Below are positions 1-7,275 of a stretch of 64,000 nucleotides of DNA, one piece after another. A program made the translations under genes and the position numbers. Origin of the DNA: CAZPXH01 sp964591085 (GTDB lineage Bacteria > Spirochaetota > Spirochaetia > DSM-27196 > CAZPXH01); the NCBI GenBank assembly GCA_964591085.1, contig CAZPXH010000011.1, positions 1 through 64,000 on the forward strand, given 5' to 3'. Position 1 is the stretch's first letter, and the number at the start of each line of letters is the position of its first letter. The notes beneath the pieces were generated by a model. The model ran no database searches. It saw only the letters and a program-made list of their open reading frames with translations, and was not told the origin of the DNA.

Positions 1-785
1 GTTGTACTGCAGCACCTGGTGGACGGCGGCTTTCGCGTGCTCACACCGGACCGCCCCGGATACCTCGGGACCAGGCTGACGGGCAACGGCAGCCCGGAGG
101 CACAGGCGGACCTTGCCGCTGCACTCCTGGACAGCCTGGACCTTGAGCGAGTTGCCCTTGTTGGCGTGAGTGCCGGCGGGCCCGCGGCAATCCAGTTTGC
201 CCACCGGTACCCGCATCGGAGCGCCTGCCTGGTCCTGATGGCGGCCGTCACCCGCCAGACCGGCCTCAGTGATGACCAGCTCAACAGCGCCCTCGGCCGC
301 CTGGTCATGAGCCCCCGCGGCCAGAACCCGGCCTACTTCCTCATCCACCGTGCCATGCACCGTCTGCCCGGCCTGACGCTGAGAGACTTTGCCCGAACAG
401 AGACCACCTACGATCCCGCCGTGGCGCCCCGCATCATTTCCCAGGTCACCGCAGACCCGGCCCAACTGGCCAGGTCCGGATGCTCGCTGACGCGATGGTT
501 CCCGCGCTGGCCCGCTTTCCCGGCGTGATGAACGATCTTGAGGTCCAGCAGTCACTGCCGGACCAGCGGCTGGAGGCACTCGCGCTTCCGGTCCTCATCA
601 TCCACAGCCGTTATGACGGCGATGTTCCCTTTGCCGGCGCAGAGGAGGCCGCGGCGCAAATCCCCGGGGCGGAGCTCATTGCCGTGGACCAGTTCGGCCA
701 CTTTGTGTGGTGGGGCGATCCGGATGTCACCCGCCAGTTCCAGCAGCGGATGCTTGAGTTTGTGCAGTCGGCTACCAAGGAGTGA
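1..785 (+). pseudogene. alpha/beta hydrolase, frameshifted, 5' end outside window
   Basis: The first frame (from base 1 to about 475) encodes the N-terminal half of an alpha/beta hydrolase. It has the oxyanion-loop region (DRPGYLGT) and the nucleophile elbow GVSAGG with the catalytic Ser. The C-terminal half continues in another frame from about 474 to 785 and carries the expected acid (SRYDGDVP) and the catalytic His (FGHFVWW). Together the two frames make one normal family member, so a single -1 type shift lies between roughly 460 and 478. The coding frame is already open at base 1, so the true start lies upstream. Substrate cannot be predicted. Whether this is a real pseudogene or a sequencing/assembly indel cannot be decided here. 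Confidence 0.8.
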
Positions 786-839
786 CGCCGTCGGCAGCCA
801 TCACGGCCGGCAGAGCGGAGGCCGTGGCCCCCACTTCCT

Positions 840-1205
840 TCACGCCGGATCTCGCCCGCCCGGGACCCAGTAGGAACTCCCGTTGGCTGTCCGGTACAGG
901 AAGCGGTAATCCACCAGGTATCGCCGAACGGTAACGTAGTCGGGGTAGATTGCAGCAATGATCTGATTCACCTCCTGCTCGCTGTATGTCCGGTCCGGCG
1001 TGAACTCCTCCGCGATTCGCCGGAGGACTACAACCTTCTTTTTCTCTTTGCGCGGGAATCGGTCAAGCACAAGATTCTCACCTGGGACCAGGACCCGATC
1101 CAGAATCCTTGCAGCCTCGTCCCGGGTGGTAACGATCCGATCGTCCTGCACCGGGATGGCGGGGTGAAACTGGATGAAGGAATCGGCCTGGTCGCCCGGG
1201 TCCAT
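840..1205 (-). CDS. DUF2087 domain protein
   Basis: A 121-residue protein. The C-terminal ~80 residues match the DUF2087 pattern: a basic FPRKEKKKVVVLRRIAE stretch, then YSEQEVN, a segment ending in DYVTVRRYLVDY, and a final aromatic YW near the end. DUF2087 is usually found alone or attached to helix-turn-helix DNA-binding regions, and its biochemical role is unknown. The ATG at 1205 is preferred, with AGG about ten bases upstream. A TTG at 1232 would overlap the stop of the upstream gene at 1222. The gene follows the coiled-coil protein on the same strand and may be cotranscribed with it. No DNA-binding domain is visible, so calling it a regulator would be inference. Confidence 0.75.
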   Translation of the reverse strand: MDPGDQADSFIQFHPAIPVQDDRIVTTRDEAARILDRVLVPGENLVLDRFPRKEKKKVVVLRRIAEEFTPDRTYSEQEVNQIIAAIYPDYVTVRRYLVDYRFLYRTANGSSYWVPGGRDPA

Positions 1206-1221
1206 AAGAAGCGGCCTGCCG

Positions 1222-1674
1222 CTACCCGGCAAACACCGCGATAACTGCAGTCAGCGCGGCGAACAGCAGGGTCATTCCCACGCCCATGAACCACTGAAGA
1301 CTGTTGAATCGCCCGTTAATGGCCTCAAACCGAGCATTCACGGCCTCAAAACGGCTATCCACGGCGGTGAACCGCTCATCCATCTGCTTCTGCATGGAGA
1401 AGAAGCGGCTGTCCATGGCGGTGAAGCGCTCATCCATCTGTTTCTGCATGGAGTCAAAGCGGCTGTCCATGGCCACAAAGCGCTCATCTACCGCCTCAAA
1501 GCGTGCTAGCATCAGCTCCTTGCTCGCGCGGACCTCCAGCTCCACCCGAGTCAGGCGCTCAGAGATATCTGCTTCCCACTGGGGCGCGCGAATCTCCGCG
1601 ATCCACTCCGGAAGCTGGCTTCTCACGTACTGGCCAAGGACCTGAAGGTCCTCCGAACTCAAGCTCATCGGCAT
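1222..1674 (-). CDS. coiled-coil protein with C-terminal membrane anchor
   Basis: A 150-residue protein. Residues ~1-45 are globular. Residues ~45-125 are a long amphipathic helix with the recurring pattern RF-x-x-[MV]-D and nearly identical 18-residue units (MDSRFxSMQKQMDERFTA). A single hydrophobic segment (MGVGMTLLFAALTAVIAVFAG) ends the protein. This resembles small DUF1640/CCDC90-type coiled-coil proteins anchored by a C-terminal membrane helix. The helix is encoded by a 54-bp tandem DNA repeat, so its length may vary between strains. Starts at 1674 (MPMSL) and 1668 are both possible, and no clear ribosome binding site separates them. Function unknown. Confidence 0.65.
   Translation of the reverse strand: MPMSLSSEDLQVLGQYVRSQLPEWIAEIRAPQWEADISERLTRVELEVRASKELMLARFEAVDERFVAMDSRFDSMQKQMDERFTAMDSRFFSMQKQMDERFTAVDSRFEAVNARFEAINGRFNSLQWFMGVGMTLLFAALTAVIAVFAG
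1352..1513 (-). repeat. 54-bp tandem repeat inside coiled-coil gene
   Basis: Units begin at 1352, 1406 and 1460, each 54 bp apart. The first two are nearly identical and the third decays. Each encodes 18 residues (one heptad plus one hendecad) of coiled coil, so gain or loss of a unit keeps the frame. Confidence 0.75.
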
Positions 1675-1777
1675 TCTGAGAATACCACACCCTGCAAGCG
1701 CTGCTAGTGCTTCAGGTGTTCGCGTCACAGTATTGGACAGTGCCGAATCCCAAACCCGAAGGGCGGACCGCGAAGTT

Positions 1778-1832
1778 GTTTCGGGCTGGGCGGATTTGCC
1801 CTCTGGTCGCTGGCTTCCTGCCAGCTCCCGAC
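1778..1832. repeat. 55-bp direct repeat (copy 2 at 1967-2021) at left edge of gap 1
   Basis: The last 55 bases before the N run are identical to 1967-2021. The identity stops exactly at the contig edge, as expected when a k=55 assembler ends a contig at a repeated k-mer. Confidence 0.9.
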
Positions 1833-1932
1833 NNNNNNNNNNNNNNNNNNNNNNNNNNNNNNNNNNNNNNNNNNNNNNNNNNNNNNNNNNNNNNNNNNNN
1901 NNNNNNNNNNNNNNNNNNNNNNNNNNNNNNNN
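1833..1932. other. assembly gap (100 N)
   Basis: A run of exactly 100 N, which is a placeholder rather than a measured length. Both flanking 55-mers recur to the right of the gap, so the missing piece is probably one or more extra copies of a ~210-bp tandem unit. Confidence 0.95.
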
Positions 1933-1987
1933 AAAACGGGCTCGGCACCGTGAAGGCACCGAGCCCGTTTCGGGCTGGGCGGATTTG
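1933..1987. repeat. direct repeat of tRNA-Pro terminator plus tRNA 3' end (copy 2 at 2143-2197)
   Basis: 55 bases identical to 2143-2197. The repeat comprises the 12-bp-stem terminator hairpin and the last ~18 bases of the tRNA-Pro gene, after which the sequence diverges. The distance between copies is 210 bp, defining a tandem unit. An attachment-site-like duplication of the tRNA 3' end is one explanation, and a multicopy intergenic repeat is another. Confidence 0.8.
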
Positions 1988-2038
1988 CCCTCTGGTCGCT
2001 GGCTTCCTGCCAGCTCCCGACGGGCCGTCTCCGGGCCT

Positions 2039-2059
2039 AGTCCGACATCCTGTCGGACT
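2039..2059. repeat. perfect short hairpin in the repeat unit
   Basis: A 9-bp perfect stem (AGTCCGACA / TGTCGGACT) closes a 3-base TCC loop. A second, smaller hairpin (GCTGGC-TTCCT-GCCAGC) lies at 1998-2014 in the same unit. There is no T tract, so neither looks like a terminator. Confidence 0.6.
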
Positions 2060-2138
2060 GCGCTCCAGGTGTTCGCGCCGGACCTCCGCTTCAAAGGCGT
2101 CGGTGCTGCGCACGCGCCGCGATGGCCGCACCATTAAT

Positions 2139-2180
2139 AACGAAAACGGGCTCGGCACCGTGAAGGCACCGAGCCCGTTT
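2139..2180 (-). terminator. rho-independent terminator of tRNA-Pro
   Basis: On the minus strand, a perfect 12-bp stem (2169-2180 pairing with 2144-2155) starts at the tRNA discriminator base. It is followed by a T-rich tail (TTTTCGTTATT). An identical copy stands at 1933-1970 without a complete tRNA. Confidence 0.75.
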
Positions 2181-2253
2181 CGGGCTGGGCGGATTTGAAC
2201 CGCCGACCCCTTGTCCCCCAGACAAGTGCGCTAAACCCCTGCGCCACAGCCCG
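2180..2253 (-). tRNA. tRNA-Pro (anticodon GGG)
   Basis: A 74-nt cloverleaf on the minus strand. The 7-bp acceptor stem is CGGGCTG/CAGCCCG, the D stem is GCGC/GCGC, and the anticodon stem is CTTGT/ACAAG with loop CTGGGGG giving anticodon GGG. A 5-base variable loop and a T arm containing GTTCAAATC complete it. The discriminator base is A and CCA is not encoded. It is followed directly by a terminator hairpin and preceded by a sigma70-like promoter. Confidence 0.95.
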
Positions 2254-2300
2254 ATAGCGGCACGCGGGACCCGGGACGGGGGCGTGCCGACAGATGGCAG

Positions 2301-2329
2301 AGGGTAGGGCGCGGGGGCAGAGGTGTCAA
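2301..2329 (-). promoter_or_regulatory. sigma70-like promoter for tRNA-Pro
   Basis: On the minus strand, a perfect -35 TTGACA (2329-2324) is followed by a 17-base spacer and a weak -10 TACCCT (2306-2301). This gives a leader of about 40 nt before the tRNA. An 8-bp inverted repeat (CGGCACGC/GCGTGCCG, 2258-2289) lies in that leader. Confidence 0.55.
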
Positions 2330-2395
2330 GGTTGGGGGCAGCTGATCGGGTGCTGCGTTGACGGCACGGTGCATTGGTGAAAGCGTTACCGGCAG

Positions 2396-3424
2396 ATGAG
2401 TTACCAGGCAGCAGAATCTCGGTATCAGGACATGCAGTATCGCCGTTGTGGAAAGAGCGGGCTGAAGCTCCCGGCGGTCTCCCTGGGCTTGTGGAACAAC
2501 TTTGGCGGGGTCCACAGCTTTGATAACGCCCGGCAGATGTGCCGCGTGGCCTTTGACCTGGGCATTACCCACTTTGACCTGGCCAATAACTACGGCCCGC
2601 CCCCGGGGTCCGCGGAGGAGGCCTTCGGGCGGATTCTGGACAAGGACCTTGGCCTGTACCGGGATGAGCTGCTGATCTCCAGCAAGGCCGGTTACCACAT
2701 GTGGCCGGGACCCTACGGCGAATGGGGCTCCCGCAAGTACCTGCTGGCGAGCCTGGACCAGAGCCTGGAGCGCATGGGCCTGGACTACGTGGACATCTTC
2801 TACTCGCATCGATTTGACCCGGACACCCCGCTGGAAGAGACCATGAGCGCGCTTGCCACCGCCTGGCACAGCGGCAGGGCACTGTACGTGGGCGTCTCTT
2901 CCTACTCGGCAGCCAAGACCCGGGAGGCTCAGGCGATCCTTGCGGACATGGGAGTTCCGCTTCTCATCCACCAGCCCTCCTACTCCATGCTCAATCGATG
3001 GGTGGAGGCGGATCTACTGGGCACCCTGGAAGCGCTGGGGACGGGATGCATCGCGTTTTCTCCCCTGGCCCAGGGGCTTCTCACCTCCCGCTACCTCAAC
3101 GGAGTGCCGGAGGATTCGCGCGCGGTCACCGGGTCCTCCTTCCGGGAGAACTTCCTGAACGAGGAGAACCTGGCCAAGGTGCGCGCGCTCAACGAGATTG
3201 CTGCCGGTAGAAACCAGAGCCTGGCCCAGCTCGCGCTTGCCTGGGTCCTGCGGGACCAGCGGGTCACGTCCGTCCTGATTGGTGCAAGCCGGCCGGAGCA
3301 GATCCGGGAGAACGTTGCGGCCCTGGAGGGCCCGAGCTTCACGGATGCGGAGCTTTCAGAAATAGATAAGTACGCAACCGAGTCCGGAATCAATCTGTGG
3401 GCGCGCTCAAGCGAGGCTGGCTGA
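2396..3424 (+). CDS. aldo-keto reductase, YghZ/GpmG type (L-glyceraldehyde 3-phosphate reductase)
   Basis: A 342-residue NADPH-dependent aldo-keto reductase very close to E. coli YghZ along its whole length. Shared landmarks are MQYRRCGKSGLKLPA, ITHFDLANNYGPPPGSAEE with the catalytic Asp and Tyr, SSKAGYHMWPGPYG with the catalytic Lys, and a YSHR segment with the active-site His. The C-terminal cofactor-binding region is SVLIGASRPEQIRENV. YghZ reduces L-glyceraldehyde 3-phosphate and methylglyoxal, detoxifying triose by-products, so the same cytosolic role is likely. The gene stands alone, convergent with the decayed acetyltransferase. The ATG at 2396 lacks a strong ribosome binding site. The internal ATG before QYRRCGK could also serve, and would give a start slightly later than in YghZ. 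Confidence 0.9.
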   Translation: MSYQAAESRYQDMQYRRCGKSGLKLPAVSLGLWNNFGGVHSFDNARQMCRVAFDLGITHFDLANNYGPPPGSAEEAFGRILDKDLGLYRDELLISSKAGYHMWPGPYGEWGSRKYLLASLDQSLERMGLDYVDIFYSHRFDPDTPLEETMSALATAWHSGRALYVGVSSYSAAKTREAQAILADMGVPLLIHQPSYSMLNRWVEADLLGTLEALGTGCIAFSPLAQGLLTSRYLNGVPEDSRAVTGSSFRENFLNEENLAKVRALNEIAAGRNQSLAQLALAWVLRDQRVTSVLIGASRPEQIRENVAALEGPSFTDAELSEIDKYATESGINLWARSSEAG

Positions 3425-3455
3425 CCCAGCACAAGGATCGCCCTTGGCGGGAGGG

Positions 3456-3871
3456 CTAGGTGCGCTCCTGCATCTTGAGCCCGGAATCAATCCAGCCGGA
3501 GCTGCTGCAGTCAAACTCGCTGGCAAGGATTCCCATGAGCAGCGTGTCGTGCCAGGCGCCGTCCCGGTAGATGTAGTCCCGGAGGCGGCCTTCGTCCCGG
3601 AAGCCAAGCTTGCGGTACAGGTTGATTGCCCGGGCGTTGAACTCGTAGACCTCCGGCCCAATCCGGTGAAGGCCCGCGTAGCAGAACCCAAACTGGAGCA
3701 GGAGCCTCAGCGCCTCGGTCCCGTAGCCGCGTCCCGAATGCTGTGGGGCCGTACAAAAATGGACGAGAGCGTTGCGGTGGGGCCAGGAAGCGAGTGCCAG
3801 GCGCGGATAGCCTCCAGGTCCTTTGGCTCGTATTCCCGGAGCATCACGCGCTCGCCGTAGATTCGGGGCAT
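3456..3871 (-). pseudogene. GNAT-family N-acetyltransferase remnant
   Basis: The first ~27 codons (MPRIYGERVMLREYEPKDLE...) are a typical GNAT N-terminus. The reading then runs into unrelated sequence and stops. The GNAT C-terminus is intact in a different frame at 3743-3456: the acetyl-CoA loop GRGYGTEALRLLLQFGF, then HRIGPEVYEFNARAINLYRKLGF and RDYIYRDGAWHDTLLMGIL. About 50-60 codons of the middle of the domain are absent. Deletion plus frameshift therefore destroyed the gene, unless the assembly is wrong. It begins 1 nt after the stop of the GpgS gene, so it was the last gene of that operon. Family members typically acetylate ribosomal proteins, amines or antibiotics, and no substrate can be named. 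Confidence 0.8.
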
Positions 3872-3872
3872 C

Positions 3873-4874
3873 TCAGGCTCCGGCCGGAGCGCCGGACTCC
3901 GCCACTCCATATTTGCTGCGGTATTCCTGAACCGTAAGCATGGGCGGGCGCTCCTCTTCCACAATGCGGTGCTCAAGAAGCTCAAACTCCCTGTCATTCA
4001 CCTGGAACTGGCGGAGCACTTTGGCAAGCTCCGGGAGCTCTGGAACTATTCCCAGGCTCTGTACCCGGGACAGGAAGGTTTGCAGGATTCCAAAGGCCAT
4101 CTTGCCCAGGCTGCGCGTTGGCTGGTTGCGGTGTACGCGCTGGTCCAGGTCAGTCTGCCCGAAGGCCGCCATCCCCCGCTTCTGGTAGACGTCCAGGAGG
4201 TGGCTGGTCTCAACACCGTAGCCGATGGGGAAGGGGATCTCCTGCAGGACCTCCCTTCGCACTGCGTACTCTCCCGACAATGGCTGAATGATGGAGGCCA
4301 GGTCCGGAAAGAACAGACTGAACAGCGGGCGGATCAGGATCTCCGTGACGCGGCCTCCACCGCTTGGGCGCACTCCACCGGAAGTTGCCAGCGGGCGATC
4401 GTAGAAGGCCTTCACGTACTGCATCTCTTCCCGGTGAATGAGGGGACCAACGAGGCCGGAAACAAAACGCGGGTGGATGTTTTTTATGTCCGCATCAATG
4501 TAGACAATGATGTCCCCGGAGAGCTGGTAGACCGCCTTCCACAGGTTCTCTCCCTTTCCGCGCTTGAAGCCCTCGGACGGAAGGATGTCAGCGCTCAGAT
4601 AGGTGTCCGCCCCGAATGCCCGCGCAACCTCCAGGGTGCGGTCCTCGCTCCCGGAGTCAATGACGGCAATCTCGTCCAGGAGTGGATAGCGAGCCATCAG
4701 CTCGCTGCGGAAGATCACAATCTCCTTCCCGATGGTTTTTTCTTCGTTCAGGGTGGGGATGCACAGGCTCACCTTCAGGCCCCTGCGCTTTTTCTGTGCA
4801 ACCAGCTCTTTCAGGTCGCCAAAGTCTGAATGGTGGAACGTGTTGTGCTTCAGCCAGCCTTCTGTGGTGCTCAT
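3873..4874 (-). CDS. gpgS: glucosyl-3-phosphoglycerate synthase (GT81 family)
   Basis: A 333-residue retaining glycosyltransferase with a GT-A fold. It should transfer glucose from NDP-glucose to 3-phosphoglycerate, the first step in making the compatible solute glucosylglycerate. Family landmarks are VSLCIPTLNEEKTIGKEI near residue 35, the metal-binding DAD in YIDADIKNIHPRFVSGL, GGGRVTEILIRPL (acceptor-binding GGGR), QPLSGEYAVRRE, and a GYGVETSHLLD segment. No gpgP phosphatase is visible in the window, so a phosphatase elsewhere or a promiscuous one would be needed. The gene lies between the M20-like gene (33 bp upstream) and the acetyltransferase remnant (1 bp downstream), all on the minus strand. 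The ATG at 4874 is chosen; the N-terminus matches family length. Confidence 0.85.
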   Translation of the reverse strand: MSTTEGWLKHNTFHHSDFGDLKELVAQKKRRGLKVSLCIPTLNEEKTIGKEIVIFRSELMARYPLLDEIAVIDSGSEDRTLEVARAFGADTYLSADILPSEGFKRGKGENLWKAVYQLSGDIIVYIDADIKNIHPRFVSGLVGPLIHREEMQYVKAFYDRPLATSGGVRPSGGGRVTEILIRPLFSLFFPDLASIIQPLSGEYAVRREVLQEIPFPIGYGVETSHLLDVYQKRGMAAFGQTDLDQRVHRNQPTRSLGKMAFGILQTFLSRVQSLGIVPELPELAKVLRQFQVNDREFELLEHRIVEEERPPMLTVQEYRSKYGVAESGAPAGA

Positions 4875-4907
4875 GATGGGGTATACGCGCGGGAGTTCTG
4901 CCGATGC

Positions 4908-6143
4908 CTACTCGTCGCAGAGGCCCGAATCCATCGCAAGGATCACACCCAGCAGCTGCCGGATGCCCCTGGTGATCGGGCGGATCAGGATGCGCTCTCC
5001 TTCCTCATTGATGTTGTCTCCGTCTGTCAGGCCAATGGTGACGGCGGGAATGCCATGGTCAATGAACGCGGACAGCTCCGATGTACTGGGCGTGATTCGC
5101 GGTTGTATCTCCAGCTCCTGCATCACGTCCCGGACCGCCTGCGGGAGCGGGTGCGCAAAGGCAAGCCCACCGGGCCGGCGCCGGGAGAGCACACGATAGC
5201 GAACGTCCGCGCCGGTATCGGAGGCGGCCTCTGCCACAATGTTGCCAATCCGCCGGTCAAGCTGCTCCACCATGTCCCCGGCCTCACTGCGGATTTGCAT
5301 TTCCAGTAGCGCCGTGGACGGAAGCAGGTTGGAGGAGGCACCGCTCTCAAATCGGTTGAACACCACGGCGGTACGCGGGCGGCGCGGGATGGGGATCTCC
5401 AGCACCCGGTTGATGATGTCGTTCATGGAGACGATGGCGCCGCCGGCACCAAACCGAGTCCAGTCATACTCGTCGGGTATCTCAAAGCGGATTTCGCTCC
5501 GGACCATGCCCAGGCTGGAGTAGCTCAGCCGTCCGAGTTTCACGCCTTCCAGGCAGATGCCGTGGGTCACCGGGATGTCCGTGTTGTCCAGGAAAAACCG
5601 GATCCCTTCCAGGTCTCCGGAGCCCAGGCTCCGTGAGCTCCCCATGAGAATGAGGTTTGCGCGCAGGCGGATCCCCAGCCGCTCCAGTATCAGAGGCAGG
5701 GTAGCTACCGTTGCGGCTCCCAGGCTGTTGTCCGCCACACCGGAACCGATCACGTGGTCCGGGGTGATGGTGACCGTGTGGTCCGTCTCCGGTCCAAACA
5801 CCGTGTCCATGTGGGCAACAACCACAATGTTGCGTTCCCCGCGGGTGCCAGGAAGTAAGCCCAGAGCATTGCCCATCTCATCCGTTGAGATGTTCTGCAG
5901 GTCGAATTCGGAGAGGCGCTCCCGCAGGAACTCCACTCTCTGCTGCTCGCCAAAGGTGGGCGCGGGAATCTCCGACATCAGCACCATGTTGGCAATCAGG
6001 ATCTCAATGACCTCTGCAAGTTCCGTCTCCGCGGTGATGAGCTTTGGGATTGCAGGAAGTCGTCCGGTAGCCACGTCTCCAGCGTACTCCCGGCGCAATC
6101 TGCGGGCAAGACGGCAACTCCGGACTGCAGGTACCGCGGTCAC
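4908..6143 (-). CDS. M20-family metallopeptidase-like protein with altered active site
   Basis: A 411-residue protein with the M20/peptidase T-like layout: catalytic-domain halves flanking a dimerisation domain (about 205-320). The first metal-binding motifs are intact: AHMDTVF (H111, D113) and GVADNSLGAA (D138). The usual Glu-Glu pair (catalytic base plus metal ligand) should lie near residues 169-175, but the sequence there is LMGSSRSLGSGDLEG with no Glu in place. The C-terminal metal-ligand His appears to be Asn379 (GDNINEEGERI). This suggests a non-peptidase or strongly altered hydrolase. The GTG at 6143 is uncertain and a later start around residue 24-25 is plausible. It is probably first in an operon with gpgS, divergent from the gene at 6258. 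Confidence 0.7.
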   Translation of the reverse strand: MTAVPAVRSCRLARRLRREYAGDVATGRLPAIPKLITAETELAEVIEILIANMVLMSEIPAPTFGEQQRVEFLRERLSEFDLQNISTDEMGNALGLLPGTRGERNIVVVAHMDTVFGPETDHTVTITPDHVIGSGVADNSLGAATVATLPLILERLGIRLRANLILMGSSRSLGSGDLEGIRFFLDNTDIPVTHGICLEGVKLGRLSYSSLGMVRSEIRFEIPDEYDWTRFGAGGAIVSMNDIINRVLEIPIPRRPRTAVVFNRFESGASSNLLPSTALLEMQIRSEAGDMVEQLDRRIGNIVAEAASDTGADVRYRVLSRRRPGGLAFAHPLPQAVRDVMQELEIQPRITPSTSELSAFIDHGIPAVTIGLTDGDNINEEGERILIRPITRGIRQLLGVILAMDSGLCDE

Positions 6144-6169
6144 CCCACGCGATGAGGGGAGTCACTTCG

Positions 6170-6198
6170 TTGACCGGCTACAACCAGCACCCTACACT
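6170..6198 (+). promoter_or_regulatory. sigma70-like promoter upstream of the DHOD-like operon
   Basis: TTGACC (6170-6175), a 17-base spacer, and TACACT (6193-6198) lie about 60 bp before the ATG at 6258. It sits in the 114-bp divergent region between the M20-like gene and this operon. A small CTCG-TTTA-CGAG hairpin follows. Confidence 0.5.
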
Positions 6199-6257
6199 CG
6201 TTTACGAGCCGATCTGAATCAGACTGCGGCATCAGCCAGACCGAGGAGCATACAAAA

Positions 6258-7271
6258 ATGGCCGACCTGAAGAGCACATACATGGGAATCCCGCTTGAGA
6301 ACCCGCTTGTTGCGGGCGCAAGCAGCCTGACCTCCCACCTGGATTCCATCCGCAAGCTGGAAGACGCTGGTGCCGGCGCGCTGATCATCTCCAGCCTCTT
6401 TGAGGAGCAGATCCAGCTGCAGCGCTACAAGATGGATGAAGACCTGGTGATGTATGACGACTGGCATGCCGAGATGACGGACATCTTCCCTGAGATGGAC
6501 CACGCGGGCCCGGACGAGCACCTGATGTGGACGCAGAGGGGCAAGGAAGCCGTGGATATCCCGGTCATCGCCAGCCTGAACTGCATCAACACCGAGACCT
6601 GGGTTGAGTGGGCAAAGAAGCTGGAGCAGACCGGTGTTGACGGCCTGGAGTTGAACTTCTTTGCCATTCCCGTTGAGTTCACCCAGGACGCACAGGCCAT
6701 TGAGCAGCACCAGATTGAGGTTCTGCGGGAAGTAGCCACTGCGGTCACCATTCCGGTGAGCGTGAAGCTCAGCCCCTTCTACACAAGCCCGCTTCAGCTC
6801 ATCAAGGCGATGGACGATGCGGGAGCTTCCGGCTTTATTCTGTTCAATCGCTTCTTCCACCCGAGTTTTGACATTGAAAAGGAGACCAGCTCCTTCCCCT
6901 TCAACCTCTCCACCCAGAATGACCACCGGCTTCCCCTGCGCTTTGTGGGTCTGCTTGCGGGCAACCTGCAGGCCAGCATCTGCGGTTCAAACGGAATTCA
7001 CACCGGGGCGGATGCGGTGGAGATGCTCCTTGCCGGCGCGGATGTCTTTCAGACCGTGAGCGCGCTCTATCTCAATGGCACGGGCCGCATTGGTGAGATG
7101 CTCAGAGACATTGAGGAGTGGATGGACCGGAAGGGCTACCGCACGCTGGACGACTTCCGTGGCAAGCTGAGCGTGGAACGCACGCCGGACCGCTTCACCT
7201 ATCGCCGCGCGCAGTACGTCCGGATGCTGCTGAAGAGTGACGAGTACGTGCAGCGTCCCAAGCTGATCTAG
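6258..7271 (+). CDS. dihydroorotate dehydrogenase-like flavoprotein
   Basis: A 337-residue TIM-barrel protein of the class 1 dihydroorotate dehydrogenase superfamily. It has the N-terminal MGIPLENPLVAGASSLT, the strand VSVKLSPF with the FMN-contacting Lys, and phosphate-binding segments SNGIHTGADAVEMLLAGAD and VQTVSALY-like FQTVSALYLNG near the C-terminus. The protein belongs to the widespread 'DHOD-like' subgroup, which is commonly annotated PyrD-like but not shown to make pyrimidines. A Cys occurs in SLNCINTETW rather than the usual active-site loop position. The start is firm: AGGAG lies 10 bases before the ATG. The epimerase gene follows after 4 bp, so the two are cotranscribed. The natural substrate is uncertain. 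Confidence 0.8.
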   Translation: MADLKSTYMGIPLENPLVAGASSLTSHLDSIRKLEDAGAGALIISSLFEEQIQLQRYKMDEDLVMYDDWHAEMTDIFPEMDHAGPDEHLMWTQRGKEAVDIPVIASLNCINTETWVEWAKKLEQTGVDGLELNFFAIPVEFTQDAQAIEQHQIEVLREVATAVTIPVSVKLSPFYTSPLQLIKAMDDAGASGFILFNRFFHPSFDIEKETSSFPFNLSTQNDHRLPLRFVGLLAGNLQASICGSNGIHTGADAVEMLLAGADVFQTVSALYLNGTGRIGEMLRDIEEWMDRKGYRTLDDFRGKLSVERTPDRFTYRRAQYVRMLLKSDEYVQRPKLI

Positions 7272-7275
7272 CGTA

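Larger units (their letters stand above)
1675..2179. other. gene-free repeat-rich region containing an assembly gap
   Basis: About 500 bp without a convincing gene. Open frames here are low-complexity artefacts that read through Ns. It holds a 100-N gap, two families of 55-bp direct repeats, copies of the tRNA-Pro 3' end with its terminator hairpin, and two short perfect hairpins (1998-2014 and 2039-2059). Both hairpins have a TCC-containing apex. This looks like a multicopy palindromic repeat element rather than coding DNA. Confidence 0.7.

Noticed and set aside
1933..2197. Integron-type attC cassette array
   Set aside because: The repeats lack the GTTRRRY core and the imperfect R''/R' arms; they match tRNA-Pro 3' end and terminator instead.
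1712..2198. Open frames running through the first N gap on both strands
   Set aside because: They exist only because N codons lack stops; the flanking sequence is repeats, a terminator and part of a tRNA.
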